Shown here one piece after another: positions 1 to 13,209 of a DNA stretch of 64,000 bases. Both the position numbers and the translations under genes were made by a program. Origin of the DNA: Roseivivax sp. GX 12232 (lineage in GTDB: Bacteria; Pseudomonadota; Alphaproteobacteria; Rhodobacterales; Rhodobacteraceae); assembly GCF_021272185.1 (NCBI RefSeq), contig NZ_JAJSEC010000008.1, forward strand, positions 62,001 to 126,000, read 5' to 3'. The notes beneath the pieces are model-generated. The model worked only from the letters and a program-made list of their open reading frames with translations, was not told the origin of the DNA and did no database searches. How positions within the stretch are numbered: the first letter of the stretch is position 1; every line of letters starts with the position of its first letter.

Positions 1-536
1 TTGCCGGTGCCGGTCTCGCCCACGATCAGCACGTCGAGCGCGCTGGCGGCGATGGTGCGGATCTTGCGCTTGAGCCCCGCGATCTCGGGGCTCTGGCCCA
101 GGACCAGGTGCTCGATCAGGTCCTCGCCCTGCGAGGTCTCGCGCATCTGCCGCAGCTCCAGCGTCATGGCGCGTTTCTCCAGCGCCCGCGCGACCGAGGA
201 GGTCAGCCGCTCGGCGGCAAAAGGCTTCTCGATGAAGTCATAGGCGCCCTGCCCCAGCGCCTCGACCGCCAGCGGCACGTCGCCATGGCCGGTGATCAGG
301 ATGACCGGCAGGTCCGGGTCGACCTCGAGCGCGGCGCGCAGCAGCGCCAGCCCGTCCATGCCCGGCATCCTTATGTCCGAGACCACGACGCCCGCGAAGC
401 CCTGGCCGAGCCGCGCCGGCGCGCCTTCGGGGCGGGCCAGCGCCTCGACCTCGTAGCCGGCCAGCTCCAGCGTCTGGCTGACCGAGTGGCGGATATCCTC
501 GTCGTCGTCGACGAGCAGCACCTGCACCTTGGTCAT
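1..536 (-). CDS. dctD: C4-dicarboxylate response regulator DctD, sigma-54 activator (3' part outside window)
   Basis: This is the N-terminal 178 residues of an NtrC-class response regulator; the rest lies beyond the left edge. A receiver domain (about 1-120) shows the acidic cluster VDDDED (9-14), the phospho-acceptor Asp54 in SDIRMPGMDG and the conserved Lys104 in EKPF. It is followed by the start of a sigma-54-interacting AAA+ domain, with the Walker A motif GETGTG at 173-178 just before the edge. The ATG at 536 lies 7 bases after the stop of the sensor kinase gene, so the two form one operon. By family knowledge, DctB phosphorylates DctD, which then activates sigma-54 promoters of dicarboxylate transporters. 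No dctA or dctPQM gene is in the window, so the DctD name rests on the receiver sequence and the DctB-like partner. Confidence 0.86.
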   Translation of the reverse strand, partial: MTKVQVLLVDDDEDIRHSVSQTLELAGYEVEALARPEGAPARLGQGFAGVVVSDIRMPGMDGLALLRAALEVDPDLPVILITGHGDVPLAVEALGQGAYDFIEKPFAAERLTSSVARALEKRAMTLELRQMRETSQGEDLIEHLVLGQSPEIAGLKRKIRTIAASALDVLIVGETGTG

Positions 537-543
537 TCCGCGC

Positions 544-2430
<1,887 letters not shown>

Positions 2431-2473
2431 GGGATCTTGTAGCGCCTCGGCCCGGGCGATGGGAAGCGCGGCG

Positions 2474-3316
2474 TCAGGCCGCCCGCAGGCCCAGGATCTC
2501 GCGCGCCTGTGCGGCGGTGGCCACCGGCCGGTCGTATTTCGCGCAAAGCTCGGCCGCCCGCGCGATCAGCGCCGCGTTCGAAGGCGCCAGCGTCTCGCGG
2601 TCGAGCCGGACGTTGTCCTCGAGGCCCGCGCGGGTATGGCCGCCGGCTGCGATGGCCCATTCGTTGACCTTGATCTGGTTCGCGCCGATGCCCGCGGCGC
2701 ACCAATTGGCCCCGGGCGCGCGGCGGCGGAAGAGGTCGACGTAAAGGTCGAAGACCTCCTTGTCGGCGGGCATGGCGTTCTTCACGCCCATGACGAACTG
2801 CACGTAGAGCGCGCCGTAAAGCCGCCCCTCCTCGTGCATCTTCACCGCCTGCAGGATGTGGCTGAGGTCGAAGGCCTCGACCTCGGGGGTGATCTCGTGG
2901 GTGCGCATCTCCGAGGCGAGCCAGTCCACCAGGTCCGGCGGGTTCTCGTAGACGCGGGTCGGGAAGTTGTTCGACCCCACCGAGAGCGAGGCCATGTCGG
3001 GGCGCAGCGGCAGCATCCCGCCCCGCGCCTGGCCCGCGCCCGAGCGCCCGCCGGTGGAGAACTGGATGATCATGCCGGGGCAGTGTTTCTCCAGCCCTTC
3101 CTTCAGGCGCGCGAATTTCTCGGGGTCCGAAGAGGGCGTGGCGTCGTCGTTGCGCACATGGGCGTGGCAGATCGCGGCGCCGGCCTCGAAGGCTTCCTGG
3201 GTGGATTCCACCTGTTCGGAGACGGTGATCGGCACCGCGGGGTTGTTGTCCTTGGTCGCCACCGATCCGGTGATCGCGACACAGAGAATGCAGGGTTTGC
3301 CGGCCACGTCAGACAT
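2474..3316 (-). CDS. beta-keto acid cleavage enzyme (BKACE, former DUF849)
   Basis: The 280-residue protein belongs to the 3-keto-5-aminohexanoate cleavage enzyme family, Zn-dependent TIM barrels that condense a beta-keto acid with acetyl-CoA to give a CoA ester and acetoacetate. Visible signatures are the N-terminal strand CVAITGSVAT, the metal-binding HAHVRND (His51 and His53), the loop QFSTGGRSG, and LSVGSNNFPTRVYENPP in the second half. I start at ATG 3316 because the residues upstream in the same frame (PRSTPRGCRAR...) are low-complexity and unlike the family. The gene lies 43 bases before dctB on the same strand, which may reflect co-transcription. The substrate cannot be read from the sequence; carnitine-related dehydrocarnitine and 3-keto-5-aminohexanoate are the best known in this family. 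Confidence 0.85.
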   Translation of the reverse strand: MSDVAGKPCILCVAITGSVATKDNNPAVPITVSEQVESTQEAFEAGAAICHAHVRNDDATPSSDPEKFARLKEGLEKHCPGMIIQFSTGGRSGAGQARGGMLPLRPDMASLSVGSNNFPTRVYENPPDLVDWLASEMRTHEITPEVEAFDLSHILQAVKMHEEGRLYGALYVQFVMGVKNAMPADKEVFDLYVDLFRRRAPGANWCAAGIGANQIKVNEWAIAAGGHTRAGLEDNVRLDRETLAPSNAALIARAAELCAKYDRPVATAAQAREILGLRAA

Positions 3317-3727
3317 CGGGGAACACCGTCTTTTGTTTTTGTTGAAGGGGATGGGCGCGACCCTGGGGCCGCGTGGCGCGCGCAGGCGCAAGGGCCGGCA
3401 CCGGGCGCGGCAGCCGCGCGGGGTCGAGCGCGGCAAGCGCCGCTGCGGCGCGGTCGAGGAGGGCCTTGGCCCAGGTCGGGCGCGGCGCGGCTTTGCGCCG
3501 GGGTGCGGGGCGGCTCATCGCAGGCCCCGCGGGGTCGAGGGTCGCATTCTTGCGCGAAGCGTCATCGGGAAGTCAGGTCCTGGCGTCATGTCGGCGCCAG
3601 ACATTACCCATATTTCGACCCGGGGCAACCAGGCGCGCCGGAGCGGGCGTCCGGGGCGGGGTTTCGCGGGGCCTGTGGAGGGCGTGGTGGCGGCGTGAAG
3701 ATGGCTGCCGGGATGGGCCGCACACTC
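3317..3727. other. non-coding gap with an A/T tract before the BKACE gene
   Basis: About 410 bases lie between arsJ and the BKACE gene. The part next to the BKACE start (about 3328-3345) is T-rich on the plus strand, unlike the rest of this GC-rich gap, and may belong to its promoter or leader. A 69-codon frame (3309-3518, minus) ends by overlapping the BKACE start, but its Ala/Pro/Arg composition gives no recognisable protein, so I do not call it. I see no terminator with a T-run after arsJ. Confidence 0.4.
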
Positions 3728-4999
3728 TCAGGCCGCCCCGCCCTCCACTTCGGGCCGCAGCCGCCGCGCGGCCAGCCAGGAGACCCCGAGGAAGACCGAG
3801 GCCATGCCCAGGCAGGCCGGCAGCCCGCCGAGCTGGTAGCTCACCCCCGACATCAGCGTGCCGAGAAGCCGCCCCGCCGCATTGGCCATGTAGTAGAAAC
3901 CCACGTCCATGGTCACCCGCTCTCCGCCCGCGAAGGCCAGGATCAGGTAGCTGTGCAAGGCCGAGGTCACCGCGAAGATCGCTCCGAAGACCAGGAGCCC
4001 CGCGACCAGGCTCACCGTCAGCCAGGTCCCGGGCGTGCCCGCCAGCGCCACCGTCACCGCGAGCAGGAGCGGCAGCGCGAAGAGCCGCCCGGTCCAGGCG
4101 CGGGCCTCGGGGATCAGCTCGGCCTCGGGGCGTTCGGCGGCGCGCAGGAGCTTCGGGGCCGAGGCCTGCACCGCGCCGTAGAGGATCGTCCAGACCGCCA
4201 TGAAGCTGCCGATCATGAAGAAGGCCGCGCGGTTGCCCGCCTCGGAGCCGTCGGACAGCACCGCGTAGAAATAGATCGGGATGCCGACCACGAACCAGAC
4301 GTCCCGCGCGCCGAAGAGGAACACCCGCGCCAGCGACAGCCGGTTGATATTGGCGTGCTTGGAGAAGACCTCGGCGAACTTCGCGCTCTTGCGCCCGCCC
4401 GGCAGCCCGCCCGGCATCTTCAGCGCCACGCCCGCGAGGATCAGCGCCAGCACGGCGGCCATGGCCAGGACCGAGGTCACGAAGCCGAACGTCGCCAGGA
4501 GCCCGGCGCCCAGGAGGAAGCCCAGGCCCTTCACCGCGTTCTTCGAGCCGGTCAGCACCGCAACCCAGCGGAAGAGCCCGCCCTGCCCCGTGGGCGCCAG
4601 CGACTTCACCGCGCTCTTGGCCGAGGTCTTGGAGAGGTCCTTGGCCACCCCGCTCGCCCCCTGCACCGCCATGACATAGGCGACCGAGGCCCAGAGCGCC
4701 CAACCGGGATCAAGCGCCGCCAGCGCCAGGAGCGCCGCGACCTGCAGCCCGAGCCCGGCATAGAGCGTCGAGGTCATCCCGAAGCGCGCCGCGATCCAGC
4801 CCGCGCAGAGGTTGGTGATGACCCCCGCCAGCTCGTAGAGCAGGAACAAATAGGCCAGCTGCACCGGCGAGAAGCCGAGCGTGTGGAAGTGCAGGAGCAC
4901 CAGCATCCGCAGGGCGCCATCGGTCAGCATGAAGGCCCAATAGGCCGCGGTGACCGCGACATAGGCGCCAAGCGCGTTCTCGGGACGGGCGGCGCTCAC
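3728..4999 (-). CDS. arsJ: organoarsenical efflux MFS transporter ArsJ
   Basis: The 423-residue MFS-type protein has about 12 hydrophobic segments. It matches ArsJ in the segments ending [18 protein letters not shown], the [16 protein letters not shown] loop and the [13 protein letters not shown] loop. It starts at GTG 4999, which overlaps the stop codon of the GAPDH gene (GTGA), so the two are translationally coupled. In characterised systems GAPDH joins arsenate to glyceraldehyde 3-phosphate, giving unstable 1-arseno-3-phosphoglycerate. ArsJ exports this and it falls apart outside, returning arsenate. The adjacent GAPDH is strong support for this assignment. The gene is the last of a three-gene arsenic operon. 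Confidence 0.92.
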   Translation of the reverse strand: MSAARPENALGAYVAVTAAYWAFMLTDGALRMLVLLHFHTLGFSPVQLAYLFLLYELAGVITNLCAGWIAARFGMTSTLYAGLGLQVAALLALAALDPGWALWASVAYVMAVQGASGVAKDLSKTSAKSAVKSLAPTGQGGLFRWVAVLTGSKNAVKGLGFLLGAGLLATFGFVTSVLAMAAVLALILAGVALKMPGGLPGGRKSAKFAEVFSKHANINRLSLARVFLFGARDVWFVVGIPIYFYAVLSDGSEAGNRAAFFMIGSFMAVWTILYGAVQASAPKLLRAAERPEAELIPEARAWTGRLFALPLLLAVTVALAGTPGTWLTVSLVAGLLVFGAIFAVTSALHSYLILAFAGGERVTMDVGFYYMANAAGRLLGTLMSGVSYQLGGLPACLGMASVFLGVSWLAARRLRPEVEGGAA

Positions 5000-5994
5000 A
5001 GGCTGTCCCCGACCATGCGGGCCACGTCCACCAGCCGGTGGGCATAGCCCATCTCGTTGTCATACCAGGCGTAGACCTTCACCTGGGTGCCCGCGACAAC
5101 CATTGTCGAGGGCGCATCGACGATGCCCGAGCGGGTGTCATTGGTGTAATCGGCCGACACCAGCGGCCGGGTCTCGTAGCCCAGGATGCCCCGGAGCGGC
5201 CCGGCGGCGGCGGCCTCGAAAAGCCCGTTGATCTCCTCGGCGGTGGTCTCGCGGGCCACCTCGAAGACGCAGTCGGTGATCGAGGCGTTCAAGAGCGGCA
5301 CCCGCACCGCGTGGCCGTTCAGCCGGCCCTTGAGCTCGGGGTAGATCAGGGTGATCGCGGTGGCCGAGCCGGTGGTCGTCGGGATCAGCGAATTGAGCGC
5401 CGAACGCGCGCGGCGCAGGTCCTTGGCGGGCCGGTCGACGATGGTCTGGGTGTTGGTCACGTCGTGGATCGTGGTGATCGAGCCGTGCCGGATGCCGATC
5501 GCCTCGTGGATCACCTTGACCACCGGCGCGAGGCAGTTCGTCGTGCAGGAGGCGGCGGTGACGATGTCATGCGCCGCGGGGTCGTAGATGTCCTGGTTGA
5601 CGCCATAGACCACATTGGCGGTCGGCCCGTCCTTGACCGGGGCCGAGACCACGACCTTCTTCACCCCGGCGGCGAAGTAAGGCGCGAGCTTGGCCTCGGA
5701 CTTGAAGACCCCGGTGCAGTCGATGACCACGTCGACGCCCTCGAGCGGCAGGTCCTCGATGCGGCTGGCATTGTGGACCGGCAGCCGGGTGCCGTCGATG
5801 GTCAGGCTCTCGGCATCGGCGGAGATATCCGCGTCCCAGCGGCCATGCACGGTGTCGAACTCCAGAAGATGCGCGTGCATCTCCGGGTCGCCCACCGCGT
5901 CGTTCAGCCAGGCCACCTCGGCGCCGCTGTCGAGCAGCGGCTTCAGCGCCAGTTTGCCGATCCGGCCAAGGCCGTTCAGCGCGTAGGTGGTCAT
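4996..5994 (-). CDS. ArsJ-associated glyceraldehyde-3-phosphate dehydrogenase
   Basis: The 332-residue protein is a full-length GAPDH. It has the NAD-binding LNGLGRIGK at the N-terminus, the catalytic Cys150 in the signature [10 protein letters not shown], the FKSEAKL and [10 protein letters not shown] blocks, and the C-terminal [11 protein letters not shown]. Its start codon overlaps the stop of the arsR-arsC gene (ATGA) and its stop overlaps the arsJ start. This placement marks it as the arsenic-dedicated paralogue rather than the glycolytic enzyme: it uses arsenate in place of phosphate to form 1-arseno-3-phosphoglycerate for ArsJ. The sequence alone cannot exclude an ordinary glycolytic role. 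Another gap gene would be expected elsewhere in the genome. Confidence 0.92.
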   Translation of the reverse strand: MTTYALNGLGRIGKLALKPLLDSGAEVAWLNDAVGDPEMHAHLLEFDTVHGRWDADISADAESLTIDGTRLPVHNASRIEDLPLEGVDVVIDCTGVFKSEAKLAPYFAAGVKKVVVSAPVKDGPTANVVYGVNQDIYDPAAHDIVTAASCTTNCLAPVVKVIHEAIGIRHGSITTIHDVTNTQTIVDRPAKDLRRARSALNSLIPTTTGSATAITLIYPELKGRLNGHAVRVPLLNASITDCVFEVARETTAEEINGLFEAAAAGPLRGILGYETRPLVSADYTNDTRSGIVDAPSTMVVAGTQVKVYAWYDNEMGYAHRLVDVARMVGDSL

Positions 5995-6836
5995 GCGGGC
6001 TCTCCTGTTTCTGACTGGCCGATCTCGTCAACGGCGCGCTGCAGCGAGATGCGGTCGAGCGTCTCGAGCGGCAGCGCCGCGAAGGCCAGGATGCGGTTTC
6101 TGAGGGCGCCGTAGGCCTGCTGGAAGGCCAGGCTCTTCTCGGCCTCCGCACCCTCGGCCTTGACCGGGTCGGGCATGCCCCAGTGGGCGCTGACCGGCTG
6201 GCCGGCCCAGGCGGGGCATTCCTCGTTGGCGGCGCGGTTGCAGACGGTGAAGACGAAGTCGAAGCGCGGCACCTCCGCGCCCTGGAACTCAGCAATGGTC
6301 TTGGCGCGCAGGGCGCTCACGTCATGGCCCTTGTCGCGCAGCACCGAGACCGCGAAGGGGTTCAGCTCCGAGCGCGGCCGTGTCCCGGCCGAGAAGGCCT
6401 CGAAGCGGTCGCCGGCCTCGCGGCGCAGGATCGATTCGGCGAAGATCGAGCGGGCGGAATTGCCGGTGCAAATGAAGAGCACCCGGTATTTGCGGTCAGC
6501 CATGAGGCCTGGTCCTTCGGTCAGCGCCGCCGCGCCGGGGGCGCAAAGGTCCGGGCGGCCCTGGCAGCAGTCGGCAAAGAGGAACTCCATCAGCCCCCGC
6601 GCCCGCTCGGCATCGAGACGGTAGAGCAGCGACCGGCCGGATCGGCTTTGAGTGATCAGACCGACGTGACGCAGCGATGACAGATAGGAGGAGAGCGTGT
6701 TGGCGCGGGTCTCCAGCGCCTCGGCCAGCTCGCCCGCGGGCACCGCGTCGGGATAGCGGCGCACCAGGAGCCGGAAGAGCTTCAGGCGGTGCGGATGGCC
6801 AAGCGCGGCGAGTTGGTCTTCGGGATTTGATTCCAT
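5991..6836 (-). CDS. ArsR repressor fused to ArsC arsenate reductase
   Basis: The 281-residue protein joins two arsenic functions. Residues 1-100 form an ArsR-family winged helix ([12 protein letters not shown], then the recognition helix around [18 protein letters not shown]). It ends in a cysteine cluster, CCQGRPDLC (Cys90, Cys91, Cys98), that resembles the arsenite-binding site of some ArsR proteins. Residues 115-281 form a low-molecular-weight phosphatase-type ArsC. The P-loop CTGNSARS carries Cys123 and Arg129, the second cysteine pair is Cys199 and Cys207 in [11 protein letters not shown], and the DP loop is HWGMPDP. The ATG at 6836 is chosen because the residues before it do not look like ArsR and an operator lies directly upstream. 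It heads the arsRC-gapdh-arsJ operon. The fusion couples sensing and reduction in one chain; no arsenite exporter (acr3, arsB) is adjacent. Confidence 0.92.
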   Translation of the reverse strand: MESNPEDQLAALGHPHRLKLFRLLVRRYPDAVPAGELAEALETRANTLSSYLSSLRHVGLITQSRSGRSLLYRLDAERARGLMEFLFADCCQGRPDLCAPGAAALTEGPGLMADRKYRVLFICTGNSARSIFAESILRREAGDRFEAFSAGTRPRSELNPFAVSVLRDKGHDVSALRAKTIAEFQGAEVPRFDFVFTVCNRAANEECPAWAGQPVSAHWGMPDPVKAEGAEAEKSLAFQQAYGALRNRILAFAALPLETLDRISLQRAVDEIGQSETGEPA

Positions 6837-6872
6837 ATTTCGCGAATACTCGAAATGATTACCGCCTGTCCA
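6837..6872 (-). promoter_or_regulatory. ars operon promoter and ArsR operator, possibly leaderless
   Basis: On the minus strand a TGGACA box (6867-6872) and a TATTCG box (6843-6848) are 18 bases apart. The -10 box ends six bases before the ATG, so transcription could start at or near the start codon; no Shine-Dalgarno sequence precedes it. The -10 region lies in inverted repeats: ATTTCG (6837-6842) with CGAAAT (6851-6856), and the 8-base palindrome TTCGCGAA (6839-6846). This is the expected place for an ArsR operator. The leaderless start is inferred from spacing only. Confidence 0.65.
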
Positions 6873-7009
6873 GCCCCGATGAGCCCGCGCGGGGGTGCAA
6901 AACCACGGGTTTGTCACAGCGCCATGACGGTGCGGCCCCGGCCTGCGCATCCTCGGCTTTGCGCATGGGCGGCTTTCCCTCGCCGCAGGACCCCCTAGGT
7001 TCTGCGCAT

Positions 7010-8155
7010 ATGGAGATGTTTTCGCTCGCCCTGCCCCGCCATGTGCTTTTTGGCCGGGGAGCCGCCGATCAGGCCGTCGCGGCCTGCCTGTCCCATGGCA
7101 CCCGGGTGCTGATGCTGCGCAGCGCCTCCGCCCCCGGTGCGGCACAACTGGCGCGGCGGCTCGAGGCCGAGGGCGCCGATCTGACCTTGCAAGACCACCG
7201 CGGCGAGCCCGAGCTGCCCGCGCTCGAGGCGCGGCTTTCGGAACTGGCCGAGGCCCCGCCCGAGGTAATCCTGGCCGTCGGCGGCGGCTCGGTGATCGAC
7301 ATGGGCAAGGCGCTGGCGGCGCTCCTGCCCCAGCCCGAGGGCCCGCGCGCCTATCTCGAGGTGGTGGGCGACGGGCGGGCGCTCGACCGCGACCCGCTGC
7401 CGCTCATCGCGCTGCCGACCACCGCGGGCACCGGCTCCGAGGCGACGCGAAACGCGGTGATTGGCGTGCCCGAGGCGGGCCGCAAGGTGTCGCTGCGCGA
7501 CAGCCGGATGCTGCCCCGCTGCGCCATCGTCGACCCGGCGCTGACCGACGGCAGCCCGGAGGGCGTGACGCTGTCCTCGGGGCTCGACGCGGTGGCGCAG
7601 GTGATCGAACCCTATCTGTCCTGCCGCGCGACCCCGGTCACGGATGCGCTCTGCCGCGACGCGATCCCGCGCGGAATCGAGGCGCTTTACTGGCTGATGA
7701 ACGAGGACCACCCCAAGGCACGGGACGAGATGGCCTATGTCAGCCTGATCGGCGGCGTGGCGCTGGCCAATGCCGGGCTCGGCGCGATGCACGGGCTGGC
7801 GGGCGTCGCGGGCGGGCGCACCGGGCAGGCGCATGGGGTGATCGTCGGGCGGCTGATGGGGCCGGTCCTGCGCGCCAATGCCGAGGCGCTCACCGAGGCG
7901 CAGGCGCCCACCGGGCGGATCGACTACGTGCTGCGGGTGCTGGCCGACCAGTTCGGGGTGCCCAAGGTCGGCGCGCTCGACGCGCTGCAGGACTGGATCG
8001 ACGACTGCGGGCTGCCGCCCTTCGAGGCGCCCCGCGCCGAAGCCGAGCTGGAGGACTGGGCGGCGGCTTCGGAAAGCGCCTCCTCGATGCGCGGCAACCC
8101 GGTGCCGCTTGATCGCGAGACGCTGGTGGGCGTGCTGGCCCGCGCCTCATCCTGA
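7010..8155 (+). CDS. iron-containing (group III) alcohol dehydrogenase
   Basis: The 381-residue protein has the group III alcohol dehydrogenase fold. The nucleotide-binding GGGSVIDMGKALA is in the N-terminal half, followed by PTTAGTGSEAT, and the helical C-terminal domain contains the metal-ligand regions GLDAVAQVIEP, GAMHGLAG and GQAHGVIVG. In the usual ligand motif the Asp is followed four residues on by His (DAxxH); here that position is Gln, so metal binding may differ. ATG 7010 and ATG 7016 are both possible starts. It is transcribed divergently from the ars operon and its last 9 bases overlap the convergent oxyR gene. The substrate cannot be deduced. Confidence 0.85.
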   Translation: MEMFSLALPRHVLFGRGAADQAVAACLSHGTRVLMLRSASAPGAAQLARRLEAEGADLTLQDHRGEPELPALEARLSELAEAPPEVILAVGGGSVIDMGKALAALLPQPEGPRAYLEVVGDGRALDRDPLPLIALPTTAGTGSEATRNAVIGVPEAGRKVSLRDSRMLPRCAIVDPALTDGSPEGVTLSSGLDAVAQVIEPYLSCRATPVTDALCRDAIPRGIEALYWLMNEDHPKARDEMAYVSLIGGVALANAGLGAMHGLAGVAGGRTGQAHGVIVGRLMGPVLRANAEALTEAQAPTGRIDYVLRVLADQFGVPKVGALDALQDWIDDCGLPPFEAPRAEAELEDWAAASESASSMRGNPVPLDRETLVGVLARASS

Positions 8156-9038
8156 GCGCGCCGCGCGGCCCACGACCCCGGCCAGATCGGCGAAACGCTC
8201 GGCCAGCGGGCTCGAGCTGCGCCAGATCATCCCCACCTGCCGCTTCGGGCGCGGCGGCGCGAAGCGCGCGACCGAGACCCGAGCCGAGCGGGTCTCGACC
8301 GGGACCGCCATCTCGGGGATCAGCGTCACCCCGATGCCCGCGCCCACCATCTGCACCAGCGTTGCCAGCGAAGACCCCTCGAGCCCCTCGCGCGGCAGGT
8401 TCGGCGTCATGTCGCAGAAGGACAGCGCCTGATCGCGGAAACAGTGCCCCTCTTCGAGGAGCAGGAGCCGCATCCGCGCCAGCGCCTCGCCGTCGGGCAC
8501 CGGCAGGTCCGCCTCGGCCTCGGGGCGGATCAGCACGAAATCCTCGTCGAAAAGCGCCATTTCCTCGAGCCCGGGCTCGGAGACCGGCAGCGCCACGATG
8601 GCGGCGTCGAGCCGGCCCTCCTTCAGCTCGGTGATCAGCCGGCGGGTCAGGGTCTCGCGGATCTGCAGGTCGAGCGCGGGAAAGGCGCGGCCCAGCTCGG
8701 GGATCAGACGGGGCAGGAGGTAGGGCGCGATGGTCGGGATCACCCCGAGCCGCAGCCGCCCCGACAGCCCGCTGCCCGCCGCGCGGGCCATGTCGCCCAG
8801 CTCGTCCACCGCGCGCAGGATGTCGCGGGCGCGGGTCACGAACTCCTCGCCGAAGCCCGTGAGCCGCACCGCCCGCGCGCCGCGCTCGAAGAGCTTCATG
8901 CCCAGCGCCGCCTCCAGCTCCTTGATCTGCACCGAAAGCGCGGGCTGGGAGACCGCCGAAGCCTCGGCCGCGCGACCGAAATGGCCGTGCCGGGCCAGGG
9001 CGTCGACATAGCGGAGCTGTCGGAGGGTGAGGTTTGCC

Positions 9039-9040
<2 letters not shown>
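8147..9040 (-). CDS. oxyR: hydrogen peroxide-sensing LysR-type regulator OxyR
   Basis: The 297-residue LysR-type regulator has an N-terminal winged helix (LRQLRYVDALARHGHFGRAA, SQPALSVQIKELE) and a substrate-binding-like effector domain. The redox pair of OxyR is present: Cys200 in EEGHCFRDQAL and Cys209 in LSFCD, nine residues apart as in enterobacterial OxyR. The gene is divergent from katG, the classical OxyR target, with 249 bases between the start codons. On peroxide the two cysteines form a disulfide and the protein activates katG. An inverted repeat of the LysR type covers its own start codon, which fits autorepression. Confidence 0.93.
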
Positions 9041-11509
<2,469 letters not shown>

Positions 11510-11548
11510 GCCGCGTCGGGGGCCTTGGTGGTCCCTTGCGAGTGAAAG

Positions 11549-11581
11549 ACGCCCCCGGGGAGACCCTCGGGGGCGTTTTTT
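11549..11581 (+). terminator. rho-independent terminator of katG
   Basis: The arms ACGCCCCCG (11549-11557) and CGGGGGCGT (11568-11576) pair perfectly, and an inner GGG/CCC pairing extends the hairpin. Six T residues follow (11576-11581). It lies 40 bases after the katG stop. Confidence 0.93.
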
Positions 11582-11655
11582 GTGCGGGGTGTGGTGGTGT
11601 GAGGGCCAAGTTTACGCGCACCCTGCCCGGCCGTCCCCTCTTTGGCGCGGAACAA

Positions 11656-11808
11656 GGGCCGCAGGCCCGCCGCGCCAGCGCCGGTCCGGCCCGATGGGCC
11701 GGCGCTCTTGCGGGTGGCGCGCCTCGCTTGTCGCGAAGAAGAACCTTGCCGGGATAAAGCGCGCCGATCGAGTGTCAGCGGCGCCGGCCCCCGGCCCGGC
11801 GCTGGCGC
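11656..11808 (+). repeat. dispersed structured repeat, copy A (divergent)
   Basis: This is the most diverged of five copies. It keeps the shared core (CCGGCCCGATGGGCCGG hairpin at about 11686; CCTTGCCGGGATAAAGCGC; AGCGGCGCCGGCCCCCGG). Its outer arms are GCGCCAGCGCCGG (11672-11684) and CCGGCGCTGGCGC (11796-11808), which differ in sequence from the arms of the other copies yet pair perfectly. Upstream is a 5-base-pair hairpin, GGGCC-GCA-GGCCC (11656-11668), where other copies have GCAYC-GNA-GRTGC. It lies between the katG terminator and the end of the aminotransferase gene. Confidence 0.8.
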
Positions 11809-11850
11809 TCCGTTCGGGGCGGGAGTTAAGGGACGCAGAGCCCCCGCGCC

Positions 11851-13029
11851 TCACCCCGCGCGCAGCACCCCCGCGATACGCTCCAGCGCCTTTTCGATGT
11901 TCGCCTCGGAATTGGCGTAGGAGAACCGCAGGTAGCCCTCGCCGTTCTCCCCGAAGGAGGTGCCGGCCACGCTGGCCACCCCGGCCTTCTCCAGGAACAG
12001 GTCCTGCGCCGCCCGCGCGTCGAGCCCGGTGCCGGTGATATTGGCGAAGGCGTAGAAGGCGCCGCCGGGATCGGGCGCGCTGACCCCGGGCAGCGCGTTC
12101 AGGCCTTCGACGATCAGCGCACGGCGGCGGTCGAAGGCGGCGACCATCTCGGCCACCGCGTCCTGCGGGCCGGTCAGCGCCGCGAGCCCGGCCTGTTGCG
12201 CCGCGGCGTTCACGCAGCTGTGGTCGTTGATGCAAAGCCGGGTGACATGTTCCACCGCCGCCTCGGGCCAGACCGCGTAGCCCAGCCGCCAGCCGGTCAT
12301 CGCGTAGGTCTTGGACCAGCCGTCGAGCAGGATGAGCTGGTCGGCGATCTCGGGGTATTGCAGGAGCGAGACATGTTCCCGCCCGCCGTAGAGCATCTGC
12401 GAATAGATCTCGTCGGAAAGAACGGCCACATGCGGGTGCGCGGCCAGCCCGGCGGCGAGCTTGTCGATCTCCTCGCGGCTGGTGACGCCGCCGGTCGGAT
12501 TGCCGGGTGAGTTCAGGATCACCAGGCGGGTCTTCTCGGTGATGCGCGACAGGATGCTCTCGGCGGAGATGCCGAAGCCCAGCGCCTCGGAGGGCGCATA
12601 GGGCACGGGCGTCGCGCCCGAGTAGCGCACCAACGAGCCGTAGATCGGGAAGCCGGGGTCGGGATAGAGGATCTCGGCGCCGGGCTCGCCGAACATCAGG
12701 ACCGCGAAGAACATCGTGGGCTTGCCGCCGGGCACCACCACCACGCGGCCCGGATCGACCGAGACGCCGTGCCGGCGGGCGAGGTCCTCGGCCACCGCGG
12801 CGCGCAGCTCCGGCGTGCCGGCGGCGGGGGTATAGCCGTGATGGCCGGCCCGGAGCGCCTCGGCCCCGGCCTCGACGATATGTGCGGGCGTGGGGAAATC
12901 CGGCTGGCCGATCCCGAGGTTGACGATGTCGCGCCCCTCGGCGGCAAGCGCGCCCGCGCGGGCCAGGACGGTGAAGGCGGATTCGGTGCCGAGCCGCGAA
13001 AGGCTCGCGGCGAATCTGAGCGAAGACAT
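11851..13029 (-). CDS. PLP-dependent class I/II aminotransferase
   Basis: The 392-residue fold-type I aminotransferase shows the N-terminal NLGIGQPDFPTP, the substrate loop HHGYTPAAGTPELR, NSPGNPTGG before the PLP-binding Asp/Tyr region (VLSDEIYSQMLYGG), the Schiff-base lysine in DGWSKTYAMTGWRLGY, and the C-terminal arginine region EGYLRFSYANSEANI. It is of the aspartate/aromatic aminotransferase Igamma type. The start is ATG 13029, since residues further upstream do not match the family. It stands alone, facing away from the betaine transporter. The amino-acid substrate is not determined by the sequence. Confidence 0.88.
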   Translation of the reverse strand: MSSLRFAASLSRLGTESAFTVLARAGALAAEGRDIVNLGIGQPDFPTPAHIVEAGAEALRAGHHGYTPAAGTPELRAAVAEDLARRHGVSVDPGRVVVVPGGKPTMFFAVLMFGEPGAEILYPDPGFPIYGSLVRYSGATPVPYAPSEALGFGISAESILSRITEKTRLVILNSPGNPTGGVTSREEIDKLAAGLAAHPHVAVLSDEIYSQMLYGGREHVSLLQYPEIADQLILLDGWSKTYAMTGWRLGYAVWPEAAVEHVTRLCINDHSCVNAAAQQAGLAALTGPQDAVAEMVAAFDRRRALIVEGLNALPGVSAPDPGGAFYAFANITGTGLDARAAQDLFLEKAGVASVAGTSFGENGEGYLRFSYANSEANIEKALERIAGVLRAG

Positions 13030-13209
13030 GGGCGGGCTCCCGGTGCGACGGATGTTCACGGTCTGGATCGGGATCTAGCAGGCGCGACAGGCGCGCGACA
13101 ATGCGTCTCGGCGCGGGGCGCTTGAAGGACGCGCCACAAACTGCTGAAAATAATCAACAATCACCAGAAATCGACCCTGGCCGTCCAAGTCCCGGAACCG
13201 GTCCGATTG

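Noticed and set aside
3309-3518. 69-codon frame (minus) overlapping the BKACE start
   Set aside because: Ala/Pro/Arg-rich composition with no recognisable domain and no ribosome site; the overlap with the BKACE ATG could mean coupling, but evidence is too thin.
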